A DNA stretch of 64,000 nt from Emiliania huxleyi CCMP1516. Lineage: Eukaryota; Haptophyta; Isochrysidales; Noelaerhabdaceae. Below, in pieces: positions 10,073 to 20,783 of this stretch (the stretch's first letter is position 1; each line of letters starts with the position of its first letter). The translations under genes and the position numbers were made by a program. The stretch is from the NCBI RefSeq assembly GCF_000372725.1, contig NW_005201392.1, forward strand, positions 477,094 to 541,093, in the 5' to 3' direction. Under the pieces are notes generated by a model. That model ran no database searches. It was given only the letters and a program-made list of their open reading frames with translations, and was not told the origin of the DNA.

Positions 10073-10957
10073 ATGCCACTGCTCGTCGCTCTCCCCAAGT
10101 CCTCCTCGGACTCGGCAGCCGCATCTATCGCCTCAATGGGAAACCTGTCGTGGACACAGGAGCGCTTCCGCGGAATGTGCATGGTGCACTGGGATTCAGC
10201 AAGCAAGCGGCTGTACGGGTCGCTGCATCATGCAGATATGTGCAACGTGCACCCTCTGCGGATCAAGGCGTGGCAGTCCAACGAGAAAACGTTGTACAAG
10301 CAGCACCTGCCACCGACCAAGGCGGCGGTGCAGGCGGCGCTCGCTAACGGCTCGAAGACAATCGTCCTCCTCCGTAACCCGTGGTATGCGGCCGAATCCG
10401 ACTGCGAGTCAGCCAGGGCGGGGGGCATGTGGCTCCACCAGACGAAGGAGAGCCACCTCGCTCATAAGCTGCTCGCGTACCGCGCGTTCGCCCGTGGCTG
10501 GCGCGATGCAGCCGCGGAGTATCCCGAGCAGATCCAACTGATCGAGTTCGACTCCCTGCAGGCTAGCAACTCCAGCCGCGAAGCTGCCTTTTCCTTGGCC
10601 CTGCGATTCTGGGGCATGCCGCGAGTGAGACCGTTTCGCGACTTTCACCACCACTACATGCATTGCGGGCATGCCTCCTGCTACCACGACATGCGCAACG
10701 ATTCGGAGCTCGCCGCGACCCAAGCGCAGCTCGAGGCTGCTGGCGACGCGGAGGAGTGGTACCATTGGGCTGGTGGGTCAGATGAGATGGCTGGAGGCGC
10801 GGTGAGGGGGCTTCGAGGGGCGAACAAGTGCGCGATCTCACATAAGCTCGGCTCCCTCGATGAATACGAGGCGGCCCTCAGAAAGCGAGAGGCCGCCAAA
10901 CGCGCTCCGCCCTCGGACGCCGCCTCCAACGACCCCACAGCGGCAGTTCAGCCATGA
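10073..10957 (+). CDS. Sulfotransferase-like protein
   Basis: The frame resembles PAPS-dependent sulfotransferases of the carbohydrate type. Near the chosen start, LVALPKSSSDSAAASIASMG matches the 5'-phosphosulfate loop (usual form PKSGTT-like, here PKSSSD). Around residues 95-110, TIVLLRNPWYAAESDCES matches the 3'-phosphate motif (RNP...S). A long helical middle and a Cys/His-rich patch (HHHYMHCGHASCYH) follow. The frame is open upstream to 9920, so an N-terminal extension of ~50 basic residues is possible and could be a targeting region. The ATG at 10073 was preferred because conserved sequence begins there. No intron is evident. The loop deviates from consensus, so activity is uncertain. 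Confidence 0.6.
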   Translation: MPLLVALPKSSSDSAAASIASMGNLSWTQERFRGMCMVHWDSASKRLYGSLHHADMCNVHPLRIKAWQSNEKTLYKQHLPPTKAAVQAALANGSKTIVLLRNPWYAAESDCESARAGGMWLHQTKESHLAHKLLAYRAFARGWRDAAAEYPEQIQLIEFDSLQASNSSREAAFSLALRFWGMPRVRPFRDFHHHYMHCGHASCYHDMRNDSELAATQAQLEAAGDAEEWYHWAGGSDEMAGGAVRGLRGANKCAISHKLGSLDEYEAALRKREAAKRAPPSDAASNDPTAAVQP

Positions 10958-11266
10958 CATCGGCCCATGAGTTCTCGAGATCGGTCATGTCATTCAGTTT
11001 CGAGTACGTTATTTCTTCTCGATAACACGGTCTGTGAAGCGGGATTCGTGGCCGTCTCACGACCCTCTCCCGCCACACCTCCCCTCTCGCCTCCCCCGCC
11101 ACCACCTCCCCGCCTCTCCCCAGCCACACCCTGCGCCAGCGGTCTCAGCTCTAGCTCTCTCCACCGTTTGGGCCTTGGCCTTGCCCAGCGGGCGGGAGCT
11201 GTCGGTCGTACTGAGGCTCACCTCTGCCGCCGCCAGCTCTCTCCCCGTCTCGCCGCGACGCGGCCT

Positions 11267-14200
11267 TCAGGTCCGGCCGCCAACGAGCCGCTTCGCGCCT
11301 GGAGGCTTGGCCATCTTCGTCTTCTTTGGCGGCCGCGGCCGGGCGCCGCCGACCTCCTCCGCATCCTCAAACTGCGTGCACCGGTAGAGGGGGGCTGGCG
11401 CTTGCAGCTGGCCCAGCACGCGGCGCGCCCGTTCGTCACGGTCGCCGTCCTCGGCCGCCATCTTGCCTTGTCCGCTGTCGTCGCGGGCGGGGGCGGCGCC
11501 CCGCCGCCCCGCGCGCCGCTTGGTCTCAGGCGCGGGCGCGTCAAAGTCCTCGCCCGACTCGGACGCGGCCTCGCAAGCCTCGCAAGCCTCGCCCCGCCCT
11601 CGCCCCGCCCGCTCGTCTCCCGGATCGTTCGACGACGTGTCCGACTCGCCCCGCTCGCCGCCGGACGGGCGCACGGCGTCGAGCAGCCGAGCGACGCTGT
11701 CCAGCGTGCTGCCCTTGAGGCCGCTGGCCTGCTTCGCCGCGCGCACGTGCTGGGCCAAGCCCTTCTTGACCTGCTCGTCGCGGCGGCAGAGCACGAGGAG
11801 CGGCGTGGTGGAGGCATCGCTTGCCCCTACCGCGTACAGCGGAACGAGTCACGGTGTGGAGGTCACGGCGTGGGCCGGCTGCCGAATCTCGAGCCGCGCG
11901 CGTGCCTGCTGTCGCGCCGCCCTCCGCTGCGTCGGCGTCGGCGTCGTCTCTCGCCTGGCCGCCGCCGAGAGCGCCGAGGGCGGCGGCCAAGCTGCGGTCC
12001 GACGGCGGCCACGAGGCGGCGAGCGTGGCGAGGTTGCGGCGCAGCACCTTGGGCGGCTGGACGAGCTTGGACATGGCTTGCACCAGCGCCTCGCCGACCT
12101 GTGGTAGTAGTCCAACCTTGGTTCAGATCGGACCCCCATCCACGCCCAAGAAACTATAGCGGACAAGAGACGACCTGTGCCAGATCGGCCGCCCGCGCCG
12201 CCACGACGGTCGGGAGGAGCAGCGCGACGAGGCGCGCGAAGAGGGGCTGGGCTGCCGTGTGGCAGAGCGGCAGCAGTGCGGCGTAGGCAAGGCGGCACCA
12301 GCGGGAGCCCTCGTGCTTCATGACGGCGTGCACGCAGCCCCAAGCCCGGGCCGCGAGCTGCGGGTCCGGGTCGAGCAGGCAGGGGAGCACGAGCGGTAGC
12401 TCCGTCGCCGCCCGCAGCTTCCGCGCCGCGCACAAGTCGAGGAGGCTCGCGCCCGCCGCCCGCCGCAGCAGAGCGGGCGTGCCCTCCTCGCGCAGCGGGG
12501 CGCGCAGCGCCTCCTCGAGCAGGGGCTCCACGAGCCGCGGCACGCTCGCGACGAGCGACGCGACAGCGAGGCTCGCGCGCGAGCGGACCTCGGCCGGCTC
12601 GCTCCGCGCACACAGCGGCGCCAGGGTGGGGAGCAGCCCCTCGGCCACGCGAGGGTGGAGCTGCGCGATGCGGCCGAGAGAAGTCACCGCCGAGCAGCGC
12701 ACCGGACAGGGCGTCGCGTGGTCAGTGGCGCAAGCCGCCAGACACGGCACAAATCTGCAGAACGGGTCTTCGTTGAGTGCCTCGAGCATCAGCCGCGCCT
12801 CCTCCTCCTCGAGGCGGGCGGAGGCGGACTCGCGTTCCATGTAGTCGTACTCGTCCAGCCCCTCATGCGCCGGCGTGGGCGCGGGCGCGGCTTGCTGCTG
12901 CGCCACGGCCCTCGCCTCCCTCCGCAGAGCTTGCCCGGAGAGGAGGCTCGCCTCGCCGACCGAGCGGAGGAGCGCCGCCGCGGCGCGCGGGCACGACTGG
13001 CCCTGCGAGCGGAGCCGAGCGAGCGGCGAGGCGAGCGCAGCAATCGCGCCGTGGCGAGGCTGGAGGAAGAGCACCTCCAGCGCACGGCGCTCGGCACCCG
13101 CCACGGCCAGCTCCACGAAGTTGCCCTGCAGCACCTCTTGGAAGGACGCCACCTCCTGATTCGCCGCTCGGCTCCCTGCTTCGGCCTGGGCGCCCCGCCG
13201 CTGCACTGCCAGCGCGCTCAGCCGCAAGAGCGGGTCGAGGCACGCGAGCAAGTTCTTGGCCGCACCACAGGCTTCCGCCGGGGGGGATTGGCACATCTTC
13301 GCCAGCTGGGCCACGATCCACTCGCTTGGCACCGCTTCCATTGCCTCGCCGCTTCCGCTCGCTGCCACCGCGGCGAGCAGAGCGAACGCCCACGCTCTTT
13401 GGCTCCACGCGTCGGGAGCGATGGGGCGCTCTGCCTGCAGGAGCTCGTGTGCGAGCGAGTTGCACTCCACTTGCGTGAGGGCCAGTCCGCCCACCAGCGA
13501 GGGCGCAACGCTGGAGCAGACACCCAGATGCGTCGGCGTGGGCGCCGCCGCGAGGAGCTGCGCTGCAGTGCTGCGTGCGTCACCGGGCCGCACGACGAGG
13601 GTGCGCACGAGGTTGAACAGGGCGGCACGGCCGGGGGCTTCGGCAGGCGTGGACAGGGCGCGGTGGATGACGCAGCCGACTCGCGCAGGCCCCAGCACCG
13701 CCCGCTCGAGGACCGTGAAGGCCTGGCCGGCTGGCGTGGCGGGCATTGCGGCGTGCAAGTCGAGTAAGTTGGTGAACTCGCCATCGATCGACTCGACCCA
13801 CGCCTCGCACGCCGGGGCCAGCCGAGGAGCGCCGGCGTCCTCGCGTGCAGGGTCTGGCAGCGGCAAGGGCAGCGGCAGGCGGCGGAGGCCCCACGGGTTT
13901 GCGGCGATGAGCGCCTGGATCGCGAGGCCGAGGCTGCAGATGAAGGGCTTGTGGCCAGAGCTGATGGCGTCGCGGATGGTCTCGAGGAGAGCGTGCGAAC
14001 ACTCTGCAAAGCCTTCCGCATTGCCCTCTGCAGCGGCCGCTTGGGTGGCGGCTGCGTCGGCCGGGCCCCAGGCGCGCATCTCGGCCAACGCGGCGAGCGC
14101 CTTGAGCGCCTGGGTCCGGCTGCTCGGGTCGACATCGGAGCTCGAGGCGCGGGACTGCATCAGCGCCACGGCTTGGCGGAGGGACTGCCGCTCGAGGAGG

Positions 14201-15148
14201 TGAGCGGGAATGCCCTGCGCGCGCGGCACACAGGCGGGGGGGCGGTTGGAAGGTGTGTGGGGCAACCAAGGGGATGCTTCAACATCGAAGGCCGAAAGGC
14301 ACCTGCAGCGTTTGGAACACGAAATCGTGGCCCAAGCGCAAGGCAGCCTTGGCGGCGGCGGGCGGGCGGATGGATGCAACGGCGCTCGCGAGGGCCTCAG
14401 TCACGACTCCGCTGGCGAGGCTGGCGGCGGCGAGGGCCGGCGCCCGCTTCTGCACTTCGCCCAGGAATTGTAGCATCGCGTTTGTCAGCGGCCCAGCGGC
14501 TGCACCCGCCGCTGCGGCCGAGGCGGCCACGTTCTGCACGACGAGGGAGATCAGGCTCGTCACGCCGGGAGACAGCCGGTGGCCGCCCTCGCTCGAGCTG
14601 ATGGCGTCCGCGACGGCTTGGGCGACGGCCTCGTGCAGCGGCGCGCTCCGCGCGACGGCGTGCAGGAGGCTGTGCACGCTGTTGAGCCGGAGCAGGTGAG
14701 CAGAGAGGGCGACGACCGCGGGCCGGTTGACCTGGCGCTTTGCGAGGCCGGCGCCGGACAGCGCCGTGACGATGGCCTCGAGCGACGCGGCCGGGCTGCC
14801 GGAGACGCGGCGGCCGAGGAGGAATCGGTCGAGGGGCTCGGGAAGGACCGTCAGCGCCTGCGTCGAGTCGCCGCCGGCCGCGAGCGTCTGGAGGACGAGG
14901 CGGCACGTCACAGAGAGCAGCAGCACCCCGTGCGCCGGGTCGGAGGCCATCCTGAGTGCGGCCGCGAGCTGATCAACAACATCTGGCTGCGCCTTTTTCT
15001 CGACCGCCGCCGCGATGAGCGAGTGCCAGTCAGCCTCGCGGCAGAGCGCCTCGGACCCCGGCCGCAGCAGCCGCGCGATGGAGCCGGTGTTGGCGATTTC
15101 CGACGGCCGCGAGGGCGCATCGAGCGTCAGCCATCGTAGGCGATCCAT
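11267..15148 (-). CDS. Condensin subunit D2-like HEAT-repeat protein (NCAPD2/CND1-like)
   Basis: A multi-exon minus-strand gene starts at MDRLRWLTLDA (15148). Exon 1 ends at an intron with clear signals (14302-14215: GTGCCT...GCGCAG). Exon 2 is a long alpha-helical repeat array. Its conserved C-terminal part resembles condensin D2: ALNEDPFCRFVPCLAACA, then HEAT repeats beginning CSAVTSLGRIAQLHP, SRASLAVASLVASVPRLVE and LPLVLPCLLDPDPQLAARA. An intron at about 12176-12101 (GTCGTC...CACAG) leads to short exons and a low-complexity acidic/basic tail ending at 11267 (QVKKGLAQHVRAAKQAS...KKTKMAKPPGAKR). The tail suits a nuclear chromatin protein. Condensin assignment rests on the HEAT pattern and order; another large HEAT protein (e.g. 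D3) is the main alternative. Confidence 0.65.
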
Positions 15149-15238
15149 TTTCTAGGCCGATTTTGAGCAACTTTCTCAGCGTGCCCGCACCCATTTTAGC
15201 ACAGCGTCTCTTCACAGAAAGCATACGCTAGAGTTAGT

Positions 15239-15453
15239 GCACTTGGAGCACTTGGAGTGCAGTCGGTAGCCTCACATCCAGGGCCGGGGAGCTAAGAAGG
15301 GCACCCAGCGCGCAAGATGATCGGGATCGGGTTGCGGGCTAGAGAGCCCTAGCCCTGGGGGGTGCGCGTTGCTTCGCAGGGAAAGGGCCGTAAAGTAAAC
15401 ACGGTTCTCCGAGAGGGCTCCGTGTACCGGGTTTCCCCTTAACTGCAGAACGC
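15239..15453 (+). repeat. Two adjacent dispersed repeats
   Basis: The first ~110 bp begin with GCACTTGGAGCACTTGGAGT. They recur at 46627-46735 in the same orientation and at 59050-59147 inverted, always in intergenic DNA. The second part (15327-15453) matches 3422-3560. The copies share the motif CCTCACATCCAGGGCC and a GATGATCGG end. Confidence 0.75.
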
Positions 15454-16385
15454 CCCCTCTACTCGGAGCTAGTGTGGACAAGAGAGAAGTTTTATCAGCT
15501 GGTCGGCCGCCATTCGGGCCTCCCGGCCTGCTGCGGCGGCGCGGCCGGTCGAGGCCGGGCTCGGCCCGGCCCGCGACGGCTGGCCGCCGACGAGCGCGCT
15601 CGCGCTGCTCGTCAAAATGGCGGCGGTGGCGATTGCGGCGACGATCGTTCAGTCGTACAGCGCTCAGGCGTCTGTCATCTGTCGTCTGTTGTCGCATTTC
15701 GCACACGCGCGTCGCTCCGCGAGGGCATGAGCCTTCCGCGATTCAATCCCGCAGCCAAAAGTTTTGGCCGGCTCTACCATCGCGGCCGCAGCTGTTGAGC
15801 TCTTCAGAAGACTGGTGCCTCATATGCTGCCTCCCTGCGGATGCTGCCGGCGAGCCTGGCGGTCCGCTGTACTACAAGGAAGTGCTGACTCGAAGTCGAT
15901 TCTACCTCGAATTCTTCTACCCCCACGACTCGGAACGCGAATGTGACAGGACCATCGGGTCCTTCAGCCACCAAAGCGAGATCACCCGAGAGCAGCTGAG
16001 TCTGCCTCTGGCCTCGCCTCCCTCTCCTTCAGGCATTCGTGGCATCCTATGGGTCGTCCAGAGTATCGACCTCTGGCTTGTCAGCCGGTCATGATGTATG
16101 ATGACGACCATGAAGTACAGCGATCGCCACCTCGCTGGCCTCTCCGCAAGGCCTCCCGACCGCGTCGAACTCACGGCGCGGGCTCTCTCGGCTACGGGAC
16201 CGGCCCCAGCGTCGGCTGAGGGCTGACAAGCTGCCGAGCCCAAATCACTGTGAGAGTCGTGATTTGGTGTTTTCTTTGATCTCCACTGCGGGCGAGATGG
16301 CCAATGAGCGTCGATGGGGTGCCCTTCGCGACGGCGACGGCCGAAGAAAGTTTTTTTAATATGATAAAACTATTTTCGCAATAAC

Positions 16386-16436
16386 AAGAAGAGAGAGAGA
16401 TCTCTCTCTCAATAACAAGAGAGAGAGAGAGATTTT
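16386..16436. repeat. GA/TC palindromic microsatellite
   Basis: Two AATAACAAG blocks are each followed by (GA)n runs, the first forming the palindrome AGAGAGAGATCTCTCTCT. It lies in an AT-rich pocket about 200 bp before the DENN start. Confidence 0.6.
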
Positions 16437-16638
16437 TAGCAATACCTTAAAGAGAGGTTACAGACAGGCGGGTAAGGTCCGTTAGCAATACCAAACAACT
16501 CTAACGCAAACAACAAGGTCTGAGAATGAACAAACAAACCGAACCCCCCTTCCATATGGCTGATTCCCAGACGGAGGATCCGCGCAATGGGTTTCTTCTT
16601 TCCGGCGAGCGAAGAAGAAGGCCGCTCGCCCGTGTTCG

Positions 16639-19600
16639 ATGGCGGCACCGCGCGGCTCCAGCGCTGCCGGCGGCGAGGACGCGTCGGCCACCTTCCTGCT
16701 GCTGTACGGCCCGCTGGTGCAGTTCAGCAGGCCGCCGGGCGCCCCCGAGCCGCAGGTCGTCGCCATGCCTGCCGCGCTTCCGCTCAGCGTCGAGACGGTC
16801 TTCAGACACCCACCGAGCGCTCCGGTCCCCGAGTCGGTCGCCCACTTTTGCTTCTGCCCGCTGCTCAAGCTGCACGAGCCCTCCGAGCTCTCCTTCTGCC
16901 TCACCGACTCGTCGGGCGCTGAGTGCTTCGGGGTGTCGCTCCAGCTGCTCTGCCGGCACGAGTCGGCGGCGGCGCCAAAGCCGGACTCCGTGCGCCGCTC
17001 TGGCTCCCTGGCCGCCGCGGGGGCGCCTTCCACCGAGCCGCGCGTCCGCCACCGGCCCGTCGCCCTAGTGCTGCTCTCGCGCCGGCCGCTGCTCAGCGGC
17101 TTTGCGCGCGTGCTGCGCTCGCTCGCGCCCCTTGTGCGGCGGCTGCAGCGGCTTCCGACGACGAAGTCGCCGCGGCGGATCGAGGTGCGCGCCGGGCGGG
17201 ACCGGAGCGGCGGCGGCCTCGGCCTCGTCCTCAACGGCTCCAACACCGTGATGGCGGTCCGAGAGCGGCTTGGTTGCGGCGGCGCGCGCATTTCTCTTTT
17301 GCGCAGCGCGGTGAGTTCCTCGATAGGTCGAGAGCGGGTCGGTCGCGGCGAGAGAGCGGCAGCTCCGGCCGGGAGACGTGATTGTGTCGGTGGACGGGGT
17401 CGATCTCGGCGGAAGGAGGCTCGCAGAGGCGCTGGCGGGCGAGGCGGCGGCGGCCGCTGCCGCAGCGGGAGGCGCTTCTGCAGCGCCTGGCGCTTCTGCA
17501 GCGCCTGGCGCTGCTGCAGCGGGGGGTCGGCCCTCCGGGGAGGGAGGAGATGTGCCTTCGGAGGAGCAGGCTCGCCCCGCCGCCGCGCCGCCGCCGGCCG
17601 TACCCCCGCCGGCCGCGTCTCCGGCGGGGCGGCTGCTTCTCGGCGTGCGGAGGACGCACGAGCGTCTGCAGGCGATTCTTTTCTCTGCACAGACGAGACG
17701 CAGGTCGCGTCGCTGTTTGGCAGAGCGATGTCTTTTCTCTGCAGGCCGAAGCGGCGGACGCAAAGCAGCTCGCGGCCCGCCGCGGCGCTCGTGCTGCGCC
17801 CCTCCCTCCTGGATCCTGCCCTGACCCCTTCCTCGAACCTTCTAGGCCGCCGCGGCTCTCGTGCTTCGCCGGATGGCTGCGCGGGAGGCGGACGTTGCTC
17901 CGGCTCGCCTCGAGCCCGAACTTTCCTGGAACGGCCCCTGAGCCTTCCCGGAGCCTGCCAGGCGGACCTGCTCTGGCTCGCCTCCAACCCGTTTTGGACG
18001 GCGGCCCCGCTCGAGCCCCTCTTCCGCTCCCTCCACTATGGGGCGGCTGAGGTCGTCTCCCCGTTGCTCGGTCCGCTCCAGAATCGACAGTGAGTCATCA
18101 AGAATCAGTCCTCAGGTCGTGTATTTGCTGCTCGGCCTGCTCGCGGACCAAAAGCTGCTTCTCACCGCATCGGACCCCGCCGTGTTGGTGCCCGCCGCAC
18201 AAGCGCTGCGCGCGCTGATGCTGCCGCTCGCGCACTCGGCGACGTGCGTCCCGTTCCTCCCTCTTGCCCGCCTCGCGCACTTCTGTGTCCGAAAAGGGAT
18301 GGCTCCTGCGTCTAGGTACATCCCCTATTTCCCGCCGACTCTGCTCGCGCCGTCAGACATGGCGAGTCGCTCAATCTCGGAGCGCGGCATTTTTTCTTTT
18401 TTCCACCCGCCGCGCCGTTGCTCTCAAGGCGACGCTCATCTCGGAGAGCACCGCGCCGTACCTCATCGGGGTGCACGCGAGCACGCTGCAGCCGCTGGTG
18501 GCGGAGGGACTCTCGCCGGAGGTGATCATCGCCGACTTTGACAACTGCCAAGACACTTCCGAGACACTTCCGAGACACTTCCTAGGTGATCGTCGCCGAC
18601 CTTGACAAGGGCGAGCTGCGGCCAGCGACTCTCGGCAGGCACGCCGAGGCCTTTCCTGCCTCTGTCCTCAAGATGGAGGCCGCGTTGCCCCCCGTCGGCG
18701 CCCTCGTGCGCCAGCTGCAAGTGCGTGTCCGCGACGCGTCCGCGACGCGTCCGAGACACGTCCCGTAGGCTCCCTCGTGCGCCAGCTGCAAGCTTGCGCG
18801 AGCGCGGACCGTTTCGACGAGACGACGGTGCAGGCGGCGTGCATGCAGTTCGTTGCTGATTTGGTCGACCCAGAGGCGACGCACAGACGCCTCCCAGACA
18901 TCTCCCGGACACCTCCCGGATACCTCCGAGACACCTCCAAGACACCTCGCAGACATCTCGCGGACACCTCCCAGACACCGCCCAGACACCTCCGAGACGC
19001 CACCACCACCTTCCCCACACCCGCACCCTCCCAGGCGGGCTTTCTCGCCGAGTCTGGTCACAGCGGGGACGTGGTCGCGCTCCAAAAGTGGCGCCAGCTC
19101 CTCTCCTTCGAGGAGGACGTGCGGCTGCGCTGCGAGCGAGACCGCGACGTTGCGCCGCACGCGCACCTCCTCCGGCCAAAGCTGCGCGAGTCGCTCTCGC
19201 ACTCCCTCGCCTCGGTCTGCGCGCAGCACACGCCCGGCCTCTCACCCTGACCTTTAGTACGACCCTGACTCTTGACTCTGACCCTGACCCTGACCCTGAC
19301 CCTGACCCTTACCTTGACCCTAGGTCTGCGCGGAGCACACGCCCGGCCTCGCTCCCAGCTCTCGCTCGCGGCCGGTCGGGCTCACCCCCCTAGATGTCCA
19401 GGACACGCACCCTTGACTTCCCACTAGCGCTTCGAGAACACAGAGCCCTGGTAGTCCAACTCTCCTGGTAGTCCAACTCTCCTGGTAGTCCAACTCTCCT
19501 GGTAGTCCAACTCTCCTGGTAGTCCAACTCTCCTGGTAGTCCAACTCTCTTGGTAGTCCAACTCTCCTGGTAGTCCAACTCTCCTGGTAGTCCAACTCTC

Positions 19601-20561
19601 CTGGTAGTCCAACTCTCCTGGTAGTCCAACTCTCCTGGTAGTCCAACTCTCCTGGTAGTCCAACTCTCCTGGTAGTCCAACTCTCCTGGTAGTCCAACTC
19701 TCCTGGTAGTCCAACTCTCCTGGTAGTCCAACTCTCCTGGTAGTCCAACTCTCCTGGTAGTCCAACTCTCCTGGTAGTCCAACTCTCCTGGTAGTCCAAC
19801 TCTCCTGGTAGTCCAACTCTCCTGGTAGTCCAACTCTCCTGGTAGTCCAACTCTCCTGGTAGTCCAACTCTCCTGGTAGTCCAACTCTCCTGGTAGTCCA
19901 ACTCTCCTGGTAGTCCAACTCTCCTGGTAGTCCAACTCTCCTGGTAGTCCAACTCTCTCGACAAGACACGCGTGTAGGCCCTTCCTCGCGCTCTGCTACG
20001 CCGCCAAGCCCTTCCGCGAGTGGTGGGCGAGCGATGGCGCCTCACTCAGGCCCGAGGTACGGACGTGCCTGAGGTGCACCGCTCACCCACGCGCACCGGG
20101 CCTTGCACTTTCAATGCCGTGCCGGCTCCTGTCGTCTAGACGTGGAGTCGCGAGGGACCAGCCTGGCCCTTGCCCCACCACCTCGTGTGTGTGTGGAGAC
20201 GTGTACCTTACCTGACCTCGTTTGCCTGAGGTACCGCGAGCACCAGCTCAATCTCGCGGACCACGTCGGCGACCACAAGCTCACCCTACAGCCACGGGAC
20301 CGAACCCACACTGGGTTCGAGACGCTGGAGGGCATGGTACTAGGCGACCACAAGCGGGCGCTCGACGCGGTCGAGACGTCGCTCTTCGCAGAGGTGTTCG
20401 AGCTGGAGCTCGAGCTGCTCGACGACGAACCCGACGAGCTGCAGGCGGCCGCCGCTGCTGCCCAAGCCGCCGGGAAGGTTGCCAAGGCTGCCGAGAAGGC
20501 CGCCGAGAAGGCTCTTCCCCAACTGCCGCCACCGCCGCCGCTTCCGCCGCCGCCGCCGCCT

Positions 20562-20613
<52 letters not shown>

Positions 20614-20783
20614 TGCCGCCGCCGCCGCCTGCCGACGACGAGGAGCCCTCCTCCCCTCCTCTGTCGTCGTCTCTGCCGCCGTCCAATGTCCCGGTGGCGC
20701 CAAGTCTCCCGCCACCCGCAGCGCCTCCCCAGCAGCTGGAGGAGCAAATAGACGCTGCAAATCCGCACGCGATGGACCACTGA
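16639..20783 (+). CDS. DENN-domain protein with internal PDZ-like domain
   Basis: DENN proteins are exchange factors for Rab GTPases. The N-terminal exon (ATG 16639) has uDENN features: FLLLYGPLVQF, then FCFCPLLKLHEPSELSFCLT and HRPVALVLLSRRPLLSGF. A PDZ-like segment follows, split by an intron near 17308-17370: GGGLGLVLNGSNTVMAV, then RQLRPGDVIVSVDGVDLGG. Core DENN exons encode VVYLLLGLLADQKLLLTASD, then STAPYLIGVHASTLQPLVAE and EVIVADLDKGELR. A dDENN-like helical part comes next, then a Pro-rich tail ([10 protein letters not shown]) ending at 20783. Introns are unusual. Three (18522-18585, 18698-18768, 19215-19323) copy the following exon start, one holds a 17-bp minisatellite, and one (20074-20230) is an introner. 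Removing them restores one frame across the parts I checked. Confidence 0.75.
18522..18585 (+). repeat. Intron in DENN gene that duplicates the next exon start (a)
   Basis: This 64-bp intron (GTGATC...CCTAG) begins with GTGATCATCGCCGACTTTG, a near copy (19 of 21 bases) of the first bases of the following exon. It continues with three AGACACTTCCG-type units. The same tandem core occurs in the TIR-gene intron at 21635-21700. Confidence 0.75.
18698..18768 (+). repeat. Intron in DENN gene that duplicates the next exon start (b)
   Basis: This 71-bp GC-AG intron starts with GCGCCCTCGTGCGCCAGCTG. The next exon starts with the same ~24 bases with one mismatch. In between are CGCGACGCGTC tandem units ending in CCCGTAG. 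Confidence 0.7.
19215..19323 (+). repeat. Intron in DENN gene that duplicates the next exon start (c)
   Basis: This 109-bp GT-AG intron starts with GTCTGCGCGCAGCACACGCC. The following exon begins with the same ~28 bases with one mismatch. The middle is a CCCTGA tandem array of about ten imperfect units ending in CCCTAG. Confidence 0.75.
19449..19957. repeat. 17-bp minisatellite, about 30 units
   Basis: The unit TGGTAGTCCAACTCTCC is repeated head-to-tail about 30 times with almost no variation (one unit has CTT for CTC near 19548). It lies between DENN exons, so it is probably intronic. Seventeen is not a multiple of three and the unit has no stop on the minus strand, so all three minus frames read through it; those frames are not genes. 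Confidence 0.9.
20074..20230 (+). mobile_element. Introner (intron-creating element), family 1 copy A
   Basis: A 157-bp insertion is flanked by the direct repeat TGCCTGAGGT (20066-20075 and 20223-20232). Splicing at GAG|GTGCACC...GCCTGAG|GTACC uses the GT and AG within the two target copies and rejoins the DENN frame exactly (...VRTCLR|YREHQLNL). The interior (CACCCACGCGCACCGGGCC ... CTTGCCCCACCAC) is about 80% identical to the PCIF1 intron at 36815-36975. Confidence 0.8.

Larger units (their letters stand above)
15149..16638. other. Intergenic region with dispersed repeats, no confident gene
   Basis: This stretch separates the divergent condensin-like and DENN genes. Two dispersed repeats sit back to back (15239-15348 and 15327-15453). 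A plus-strand frame at 15474-16094 contains some protein-like stretches (LYYKEVLTRSRFYLEFFYPHD) but no recognisable domain. AT-rich DNA with GA-rich palindromic runs (16386-16436) precedes the DENN gene. Confidence 0.5.

Noticed and set aside
15474-16094. 206-codon plus-strand gene between condensin and DENN
   Set aside because: There are some protein-like stretches but no domain, a strongly Arg-rich first half and overlap with repeat edges; the evidence was too weak to list as a gene.
19255-19321. Interstitial telomere repeat
   Set aside because: The array unit is CCCTGA, not CCCTAA, it is short and imperfect, and it forms the middle of a spliced intron.
19320-20045. Long minus-strand frames made of a 17-residue repeat (ELDYQESWTTRRVGLPG)
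   Set aside because: They are translations of the 17-bp minisatellite, which reads through in all minus frames. They lie opposite DENN exons and have no other protein features.
20111-20686. Gly-rich minus-strand frame
   Set aside because: It is the complement of the Pro-rich tail of the DENN gene.
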